Shown here: positions 56,367 through 64,000 of the stretch, in pieces
Numbering within the stretch: position 1 is the stretch's first letter
Layout: the number at the start of each line of letters is the position of its first letter
Source of the DNA: Sophora flavescens
Taxonomy: Eukaryota; Streptophyta; Magnoliopsida; Fabales; Fabaceae
Assembly: GCA_030762895.1 (NCBI GenBank)
Contig: CM061066.1
Coordinates: 117,708,715 to 117,772,714, forward strand
DNA: 64,000 nt
Direction: 5' to 3'
Notes under the pieces: model-generated
The model's database searches: none
Seen by the model: the letters and a program-made list of their open reading frames with translations, nothing else
What the model was told of the DNA's origin: nothing
Translations under genes and position numbers: made by a program

Positions 56367-56517
56367 CGATCTTTCCAAGGCGATCTTTCCGATTGGGCCA
56401 AGGTTATGTGTCCACTTAGATTTTTGTAGGAGATTATGTTATATTACTTGCCCCAAACTCATCATTGGTCATGGGGCACAACTTATATAGTGTTGAGCCT
56501 GGCCAACTAAGGAATCA

Positions 56518-57447
56518 ATGGCGAACGGGCAAGATATAACTGAAACTCTTGAAGCCATTTGGGCAATGGCTCGGGCGACAACAAATGTATTGCAACAGAT
56601 CCACCAAAATCAGTTGAACATGAGAGAAAGTGCTTCTGAGTTCAAGGGACTCTCAGATTTCAGAAAGAACAGCCCGCCACAATTCAAGGGAGAATTTGAC
56701 CCCGTGGTAGCCGAGCTATGGATCCAAGAGATAGAAAAGATCTTCAGAGCCATGAACTGCACTGATCAGCAAAAGGTGACCTATGCCACTTTTATGCTCA
56801 TAGGAGATGCCAAATATTGGTGGAGCAGAGCTCGGAGACTTCTGGAAGTAGATTGCATTGAAATTACTTGGGAGGTATTTCGTACTCGTTTCCTGGAATA
56901 ATATTTCCCTAAAGATCTGAAGCATGCTAAGGAATTAGAATTCCTCCAACTTCATCAAGGTAATATGTCGGTAGGACAATACGCCACTAAATCGGAAGAA
57001 CTATCAAAATTCTCGAGGTACTACCAGCATCATCCATATGAAAGATGGAAACGCGTGAAGTTTGAGTTGGGTTTGAGACCAGGAATAAGGAGAGCTATCA
57101 ATCTCCTCGAGATCCGAGATTTTCCTGCACTTGTGAATAAGTGCCGGATAATAGAAAGCTACGATCAACAGATAGACAGAAGGCTGAAAAATTCTGGGCC
57201 AGCTCAGTTCAAGAAGAAAGGAAACTTATCTCAGGACAAACCTTACCAGAAGCCATTCCAGCAGCAACAACAAGGACAAACTTTTACCATAGTGGTGCGA
57301 TGTTTCAAGTGCAAAAAGAGTCATGAGACGAAATTGTGCCCAGAAAGAGTACATGTTTGCTACAATTGCGGCAAGCCCATACATTATTCTTGTGACTTTA
57401 GACAAGAGAGGAAAGCACTACAACCTTCTACTGTTAACAACCAGTGA
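56518..57447 (+). pseudogene. gag: Gypsy gag
   Basis: Starts at the ATG at 56518 (MANGQDITETLEAIWAMARA). The gag core reads FKGEFDPVVAELWIQEIEKI, FRAMNCTDQQKVTYATFML, GDAKYWWSRARRLLE, WEVFRTRFLE and, after a TAA at 56899, YFPKDLKHAKELEFLQLHQG, RYYQHHPYERWKRVKFELGL, RPGIRRAINLLEIRDFPALV. The two zinc knuckles are damaged: CFKCKKSHETKLC is one residue short, and CYNCGKPIHYSCDF has its last Cys displaced. Length (about 310 residues) is normal for plant gypsy gag. The protein would form particles and bind RNA; this copy cannot be made as one chain. Confidence 0.9.
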
Positions 57448-58005
57448 CCCTAGACTAATGGACACGTTTACACACTTAGTGGAGAGGAGGCTGCCCATTT
57501 TGAAGATTTGATTCATGGAAAGTGTCTCTTTGGTGGGATGTTACTAAACATACTGTATGACTCAGGGGCTACACGTTCTTTTATTTTTTTTGGTTGTGTT
57601 AAAATGCTTAATTTAACTGTTACTCCTCTTCCCTGTGATTTGGTAGTTTCTACTCCTGCACATGATGCTATAACTACTTCATATGCTTGCCTCTATTGTC
57701 CTATAGTTATAGAAAACGGACACTTCTTGGTAAACCTAATTTGTTTGCCTTTAATCCAATTTGACACCATTCTAGGCATGGATTGGTTGTCATCCAACCA
57801 TGTCTTACTAAATTGTTCGGATAAGACATTAATATTTAAATCCAATACTGCTTCTACCCCGGAAGGTTCTAGATTTCTGTCTTCCAATCAAATCATGGCT
57901 CATTTGAAAAAGGGAGCCCAAGGATACATGTTGCTCTCTTATAAGGAATTAGAAGGGGAACGGAACCTCTTGAATCTACCTGTGGTCCAGGAGTATACAT
58001 CCTGA
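57448..58005 (+). pseudogene. pol: Gypsy aspartic protease
   Basis: Open from 57508 with IHGKCLFGGMLLNILYDSGA (the DSGA active site), CVKMLNLTVTPLPCDLVVST, NLICLPLIQFDTILGMDWLS (flap and C-terminal motifs of the retropepsin fold) and a stop at 58005. A frame shift near 57450-57510 separates it from gag (FTHLSGEEAAHFEDL in one frame). It would process the polyprotein. Confidence 0.88.
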
Positions 58006-59250
58006 AGTATTCTTGGCCTTCCTCCAGAGCGAGAAATTGAGTTTGCTATCGACTTGTTACTTGGAACCAGTCCTATTTCCATTAATCCCTATCGAATGTC
58101 CCGCCCCAACTGAGTTGGCAGAATTAAAGAAACAACTAGAAGAATTGTTATCCAAGCAGTTTATCAGGCCCAGTATTTCTCCATGGGGTGCACCTGTACT
58201 TTTAGTGAAGAAGAAAGATGGCAGATTCAGATTGTGCATTGACTATCGGTAACTCAACAAAGTTACTATAAAGAACAAGTACACGTTGTCGAGGATTGAT
58301 GATCTAATGGATCAAATCAGAGGAGCTTCAATCTTCTCAAAGATCAACTTGAGATCGGGCTATCACCAGATCCGTGTGAAGAAGGAAGATATTCCTAAGA
58401 AGGCGTTCTGAACACGGTATTGACATTATGAGTACAGGGTTATGCCCTTTGGACTTACTAATGCACCAGCAGTATGCATGGATTACATGAATCGGGTCTT
58501 CCAACCATTCTTGGATAAGTTCGTGGTGGTATTCATCGATGACATCCTAATTTATTCCCGTAGTCATAAAGAACATGCATAGCACTTGAGAATTGTACTA
58601 CAGATTTTAAAGGAGAAACAATTGTATGCCAAGTTGTCAAAATGCGAGTTTTGACTTAAATAAGTGAAGTTATTGGGGCATGTGATCTCCAAAGAAGGAA
58701 TCTATGTGGACCCAAGCAAGGTGGAAACTGTGCTTCAGTGGGAAATATCGAAGACGGTGACTGAAGTTCGAAGTTTTATAGGGCTGGCCGGATATTACAG
58801 AAAGTTCATCCAAGGATTCTCTTAGATTGCACTACCATTGACTCGTCTTACTCGAAAGGAACAAGCCTTTGAATGGACTCAGAAGTGCGAAGATAGTTTC
58901 CAAGAATAAAGACACCACTTGACAACCTCGCTTGTGCTGATCGTTCCAGATCCTACAGGTTCCTTTGAAGTATATTATGATGCTTCAAAGCAAGGTTTGG
59001 GATGCGTACTGATGCAAAATAGAAAAGTAGTAGCATATGCTTCACGTCAACTAAGACCACACGAAGAAAACTATCCAACACACGATCTTGAGCTTGAAGC
59101 AGTGGTATTTGCACTCAAGATTTGGAGGCACTACTTGTATGGAGCGAAGTTTGAAGTCTTTCGCGACCACAAGAGTCTAAAGTACCTGTTTGATGAAAAC
59201 GAACTCAATGAGACAAAGAAGATGGATGGAGTTCTTAAAAGACTATGAGT
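58006..59250 (+). pseudogene. pol: Gypsy reverse transcriptase and RNase H
   Basis: RT motifs: FIRPSISPWGAPVLLVKKKD, GRFRLCIDYR then a TAA, LNKVTIKNKYTLSRIDDLMD, SIFSKINLRSGYHQIRVKKE (usual catalytic Asp in SKIDL is Asn here), YRVMPFGLTNAP, VVVFIDDILIYSRS (F-x-DD active site intact), LLGHVISKEGIYVDPSK and SFIGLAGYYRKFIQGFS. RNase H from 58940: FEVYYDASKQGLGCVLMQ, VAYASRQLRPHEENYPTHDL, ELEAVVFALKIWRHYLYG. I count at least eight in-frame stops, several being single-base changes from Gln, Trp or Lys codons. The first RT Asp to Asn change alone would inactivate it. Confidence 0.92.
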
Positions 59251-60720
59251 TTGAATTAAAATACCATCCGGGGAAGGCTAACGTAGTAGCCGATGCCTTG
59301 AGCTGAAAATCTCTCCACGTGTCTTCCATGATGATTCGAGAGCAAGAATTAATAGAGAAATTCCGAGATATGAACTTAAATATTGACCTTACTGTCAATA
59401 GTATTTTGGTCAGCACCATGACAATTTTTTCGGAGCTGACTGCACAAATACTGAAGGCTCAACAGACCAATCTATTCATCCAAGACAAGAAGGAACAAGT
59501 GGTAAATGGCAAAACAACAGAGTTTGGAATGAGCCTCGATGGAATGTTAAAGTTCAAAAGACCAATTTGTGTGCTGGAGGATTCCAATCTTCGTAACTTA
59601 ATTCTGACGGAAGCACACAATAGTAAATTGAGTATTCATCCTGGAGCTACTAAAATATATCGAGATTTGAAGTTGATGTATTGGTGGCCCGGAATGAAGA
59701 AATATATAGCTTGATATGTGGCGGCTTGCCTAACATGCCATAGAACATCAGAAGCCGGCTGGAACTCTTCTAGAGTTAGAACTACGTGAGTGGAAGTGGG
59801 ATTGTGTGAATATGGATTTCGCTATGGGACTTCCAAGGACGTCCACAGGGAATGATGCTATTTGGATAATAAGCAACATATTAACCAAATCTGCACATTT
59901 CTTACTGTGAACTCTAAATTTCCATTGGAAAATTAAGTTGACAAAAACTTACATCAAGGAAATTGTCCGATTACATAGTGTTCCATGCAAGATAATTTCA
60001 GACATAGACCCATGTTTCACTTCTCGATTTTGGAAAAGTTTAAACCAAGCACTTGGAAGACTTGCTTTCAGCTCCGCCTATCACCCTCAAATAGATGGAC
60101 AATCGGAAATGACGATATAGTCATTGGTAGATTCATTGAGAGCAAGTGTTCTAGAACAATCTGGAAACTGGAATGTATATTTACCACTTATAGAGTTCAC
60201 ATACAACAACAGTTTCCACTCCAGCATTGAGATGGCTCCATATGAGGCATTATATGGAAGAAAATGCAGGACTCCTTTATGTTGGTTCGAGATAGGAGAG
60301 AGGTCTATTTTGAGACCAGAAATAGTACAACGGACAACAGAAAAGGTACAATTGATTCGGGAAAAACTAAGGACAACACAAAGTAGACAAAAGAGTTACG
60401 CTGATAAAAGATGAAGATCCTTAGAATTCCAAGAATGTGAGCATGTATTCTTGAAGGTCACACATGTGACTGGGGTTGGCAGGGCACTTAAATCTAGGAA
60501 GTTAACTCCTCGTTTTATTGGACCTTTCCAAATCCTTAGGAAAGTTGGGCCGGTATTTAGCGGGTTTCGTGGATATATGCAGGTCGTGATTTACCCATGG
60601 ATATTTGACAAGCGGTAGATTCCCAATAAAAAGCTATTCGTCCCATCCATGTACCAAGTATAAGAGAATCTTTTATAATAAACTTCATCTCATGAACTCA
60701 TTGAGAAAAGCAAGACACAC
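59251..60720 (+). pseudogene. pol: Gypsy integrase
   Basis: Begins with KYHPGKANVVADALS linker and KSLHVSSMMIREQELIEKFR. The zinc-binding region has HPGATKIYRDLKLMYWWPGM and AACLTCH. The catalytic core gives KWDCVNMDFAMGLPRTSTGN (first Asp) with frame breaks on either side, IISDIDPCFTSRFWKSL (second Asp) and SAYHPQIDGQSEMTI (Glu). After a frame shift near 60120: NWNVYLPLIEFTYNNSFHSS, IEMAPYEALYGRKCRTPL, then HVFLKVTHVTGVGRAL and LTPRFIGPFQILRKVGPV. The sequence departs from the family near 60560, before the region where a chromodomain would be expected. Several stops and shifts. Confidence 0.9.
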
Positions 60721-61501
60721 ATTAGTAATTTAATCTCCACAGCCAATATACTCAAATCAAGCATCACGTTCATGACAAAAATGGGGGAAAGTGGATATCG
60801 TAACCTCCTGCAATACATTGATCAAAAGAATAGAGGACTATCTCCAGAGAACCACAAACCACTGCCAGCCATATAAAACTGACGCAACGTACACCATTGT
60901 AACAAAACTCCAGAAACCTGAGACACAAAGTTGACCAGCAAAGCAAGGCACATCGAGGATATTGAAATAAGGTAGTGACCATCCAACTGATAGAATACCC
61001 GCCTAGCCCAACCAAATACTTGAGGAATCCCACACAAACTGAAAGAGTAACCCAGAGGCAACAGGGAGCAGAGTTGCAAGAGCCGCAAGATAGGCCAAGT
61101 CTAGCCCAGGACAGTAGCATTGCGAGACCTCCAACTCAGTTTGAGAATATTCAGCAAAAACAAAAGAATTGGAGTCATCTCATCTCCAAGAGACCATCAG
61201 GATTGGTAAGTTAACATAGAAGCTACCTTCCCCATGGCGCAATAAGGAGTGGTATGGTGATCTGATAATATGTTTGTGTCATCATGTGAGTAACTTAAGG
61301 CTTAGTAAGGGTATTTAGGTAACTTCTCCTGACGGGTACGGATATCCACGGGTACAGTTACCTCGGTACTCGCCTCCGCCCGTGAATAAACATGTAGTGT
61401 AAAAAAAATCTGTTTACTTAACCCGCAGATACCCGTTTAATCTCCCAACCAGAGCCCGTTGCAAGTTTTACCAGTAGGTGCGTGTAAAATTGACATCCGG
61501 A
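60721..61501 (+). other. Gypsy 3' internal region with an unrecognised ORF
   Basis: Between integrase and the 3' repeat. An open frame at 60975-61214 (IEYPPSPTKYLRNPTQTER, then a Gln-rich stretch ending WSHLISKRPSGLV) and, upstream in a broken frame, MGESGYRNLLQYIDQKNRGL near 60780 look protein-like but are unrecognised. GGGGGAAAG at 60783-60791 resembles a polypurine tract, which would put the 3' LTR start here instead; no matching sequence upstream of gag supports that. At 61325-61450 there are repeats of ACGGGTAC / TACCCGT. Confidence 0.4.
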
Positions 61502-62205
61502 CTTACATGTGAGGTATATATATATATATTTTTGGATTCTATAGTTAGAAGAATAATATGAATGTGACCACTAATGTTCATGAGTTTATATATACTTGAC
61601 ATATGCTGCTAAAATTTTTTTAACCCAGATTTGTTGCTTAAATATTATAGAGAAGACTTTAGTTTAGTAGTGAAGAAGTTGTAGTTAAAATTTAATAGAA
61701 ACTTTCTTCGTTTTTTTTTTAAAAAAAAATTATTGCCATCAGTTTCAATATTTTTTAACCAAGATTATGTAGTGTAACTATTTTAATAAAGCAACATTTT
61801 TGATGTATTACATGGTTGATACAAATGTAACTTTAATTATACTTATTTCATTACACCATTTTTTTTGTGTAGATTCTATCCTATAAATAATTTATCTTTT
61901 ACTAGTTACTATAATTATTTTAAAAAAATCTGTTCATACTGATTTTTTTAGTATTTGTTCTTCTTGGAATAATTTAAGAAGAGGTCATGATTTTTTATTG
62001 TAAGATTGGTCATTTACTGCTATTCTTCTAATAATTGTCTTTTTTTTTTTTGTGTTTTTCTAATGGTAAAGTCTGTAGCTTTAGAATCATGAGATGATTC
62101 TTTTAGTGTATTAATTCCTGCAAAATAAATAAATAAATAAATAAATAATAACAAAAATAATAAAGTAAAATAAATAACATTAAATTTTTTTTACGTGATG
62201 TTACA
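61502..62205 (+). repeat. Gypsy 3' LTR (probable)
   Basis: Direct repeat of 55621-56348, from CTTACATGTGA to GATGTTACA. Shared landmarks include TTCATGAGTTTATATATAC, GACATATGCTGCT and AGAATCATGAGATGATTCTT. The following bases GTTTA do not match the bases before the left copy. Confidence 0.7.
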
Positions 62206-62348
62206 GTTTAAATAGATAAGAATACATAGTGCTAATGAATTGATGAAAACTTGTACGATACGTTACTAAACAAATAATAAATAATATGTAAATATATAAA
62301 TAAAAATAAATAGGAAGATTATTCACATACATAAGCTTAGTTATAAAA

Positions 62349-62405
<57 letters not shown>

Positions 62406-63020
62406 TTTCTAATTGTTTGAAATCCAGTAGCCTTAATGAAATTATAATGCAAGCTTGTACTTGTTGTAATATGATAGCATTTATGGAGTATATTTGAGAT
62501 CGTGCATGGCATAATAAGTAAACATCTTGGTGATGTTATTCTACATCTTGGTGATGTAATGAGCCAGCTACACCTTGTGGATGTGAATAAGTGCTCTCCA
62601 TGGAGATGGTTTTTGGCTCCATGTGTTTATGTATTATTATAATTATTCAATATGTCAATTTCTAGTATATGGTATTATTTTTTCCCTATAATTATAAATT
62701 TAAATCTATTTCTAAGCCAGAGTTTAGACATCTTGTCCATTTTTCTTGTTTGTTTCCATAAATTATATATAAATTTCATAAAGATGGATGATTCCAACTT
62801 CACCTTTGAACGGTACCTTTTGAATGTGAGCAGCCATTACTACCAGAACATCAACAACTTTTGTTTCACCGGAACAGTTAGTATTTTAGTCTAGCCACCT
62901 CTTGGTGCTACAACAAGAAGCTACACCGTCTTTATGCTGCTGCCATGAATAGGAGTCTAAAATAGTAGAGGGCATTTTTGACTTTTGAAGATAATGACAT
63001 GGTGTAGTCATTTCTCTTAT
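62206..63020. other. AT-rich sequence, no gene seen
   Basis: Contains a (TA)n run at 62348-62402 and two copies of ACATCTTGGTGATGT near 62523 and 62541. No protein-like frame of note. Confidence 0.4.
62348..62402. repeat. (TA)n microsatellite
   Basis: About 55 bases of uninterrupted TA dinucleotide repeat. Confidence 0.95.
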
Positions 63021-63021
63021 G

Positions 63022-63935
63022 CAATGTTTGGTTCAAGAGAGAAAGTGAGAAGAGAGAGACAAAGTGAGAAGAGAGAAAGATGTGAGAAATAGGGTGAATT
63101 ATTTGTATTGTTTGGTATGGGGGAGAGAGAAGAGAAAGAATTATTGAGTTATCTCCCTCTTTGTTTGGTATGATAGAAAAATGAAAAGAAAGAAATGATA
63201 TTATAGTTGAAAGGACAAAAATGCCCTTGAACTTAAAAAAGACTAATATACAATTTTTTGTTATATGAATTTAATTGGTCATCAAAATTAATTTAATTAA
63301 TTAATTTATTTATTTATTTATTAAAATACTTAATTTATTTATTTTTTATTATACTTTAATTAAACTGATTAATTTAATTAAATTTTATATTTTATTTTAA
63401 TAAATTAAATCAACTTCCCGATCAAAAAGAAAAAAAATTAAATCAACTTCAACCCCACTCCCCACCTATTCCAATCCCACACCGCCACACGTTCATCATC
63501 TTCCCCTGCACTTTCATCTTCCCCTCCCCCACATGTACACAATCAAGTTCCATCCTCCTCTTCCCTTGCAATTTCATCCTCACTCTCTCTTCTCAAGACT
63601 ACTCTTCTTTCCATCCTCTTCCGTCATCTCACTGTTTTGCTACCACTAGCATCTCCCTTGGCGGCTCCGCCCCGAAGACGTCGGCGGTGGCGGAAGATAC
63701 CTTCAAACTTATCTCCATCAACAACTCCTTGGCTTCTCCTTAATCTCTCTGGCGGCCACCATCCCATGTGAGATGTGAAAACATAAGACTATGGCAGGGG
63801 TATAAATGGAATGGAGAAAAAACAGGACTTCTCCCCTCCCCATCTTCGCACTTCAACGAAGATTACAAAAGGAGATGGGTCCCATCGATTTCTTTTTTTA
63901 TTCACTATTTCTTTGCTAACCAAACAAGGGAGAAT
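63022..63935. mobile_element. Possible inverted-repeat DNA element (weak)
   Basis: ATGTTTGGTTCAAGAGAG at 63024 and, on the complement of the right side, TTGTTTGGTTAGCAAAG near 63913-63929 are similar and inverted, with purine-rich tracts beside each. GTTTGGTAT recurs at 63111 and 63164. Interior 63420-63780 is C-rich and leader-like. No target duplication found; the low-complexity purine tracts could by themselves give this impression. Confidence 0.25.
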
Positions 63936-64000
63936 GACTGTTTCTCTTCTCTTTCTCTCTTCTCTAATTCTCTCTTTGTTATTTATGCTGCAACAAACAC

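Larger units (their letters stand above)
55621..62205 (+). mobile_element. Ty3/gypsy element, degenerate
   Basis: Plus-strand element with gag, two knuckles, protease, RT, RNase H and integrase in gypsy order, between direct repeats at 55621-56348 and 61502-62205. A Met-tRNA-like primer site follows the left repeat. Stops and frame breaks are frequent. RT, RNase H and integrase sequences (KYHPGKANVVADALS, SSAYHPQ, APYEALYGRKCR) fit the chromovirus branch of plant gypsy elements, but I do not see a chromodomain. Confidence 0.85.

Overview
The window reads as intergenic chromosomal DNA from a higher plant: AT-rich, no bacterial gene layout, split coding segments with plant-like splice sites, and plant-specific transposon families (CACTA with tnp2, Transposase_24 and Ulp1 proteins; PIF/Harbinger with a Myb/SANT-like partner; Sirevirus-type Ty1/copia; Ty3/gypsy; L1-type LINE). 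A eudicot is likely. A legume is my guess from the style of the repeats, not something the sequence proves. I find no convincing host gene, tRNA or rRNA. Almost everything is transposable-element sequence, mostly decayed and deeply nested.

Layout. 1-13638: a copia remnant (gag start, primer site and LTR) whose LTR is split by an 11.8-kb CACTA element (1636-13457, duplication TGC). That CACTA carries a Transposase_24 gene and a Ulp1-type protease segment, and between the two a 4.66-kb LTR-like sequence (6983-11645, duplication CATCG) has landed. 13826-18300: a second, 5'-truncated copia element on the minus strand. 18352-19300: an inverted-repeat element holding a broken B3-like reading frame. 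19705-31086: a PIF/Harbinger element (duplication TAA) with a broken transposase and Myb-like gene, itself split by a 5.7-kb CACTA element (20864-26546, duplication TAT) whose tnp2 transposase has lost its catalytic middle. 31120-33000: LINE fragments, one with a 17-bp target duplication.

33992-52213: a Sirevirus-type copia element on the minus strand (LTRs 34375-35789 and 50793-52213) with gag, protease, integrase, RT-RNase H and a long downstream ORF in the env-like position. The left LTR is followed by another primer site and gag start, so two copies share one LTR. A 1.66-kb solo LTR of a different family (37640-39298, duplication CTTTC) sits inside the downstream ORF, and a 3.8-kb CACTA of another lineage (46357-50194) sits inside gag. 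52624-53871: a short non-autonomous CACTA (duplication TTA) related to the one at 20864-26546. 54120-54450: a LINE RNase H fragment. 55621-62205: a degenerate Ty3/gypsy element on the plus strand. 62206-64000: AT-rich sequence with a possible inverted-repeat element at the end.

No complete set of working mobility genes remains in any element. Where target duplications are intact they give a relative order of insertion, which is the most informative content of the window. The least usual items are the Transposase_24/Ulp1 CACTA gene interrupted in an exon, the coding potential inside the 4.66-kb LTR-like insert, the shared-LTR Sirevirus pair, the in-frame reconstruction across the solo LTR, and the B3-like fragment in the inverted-repeat element.
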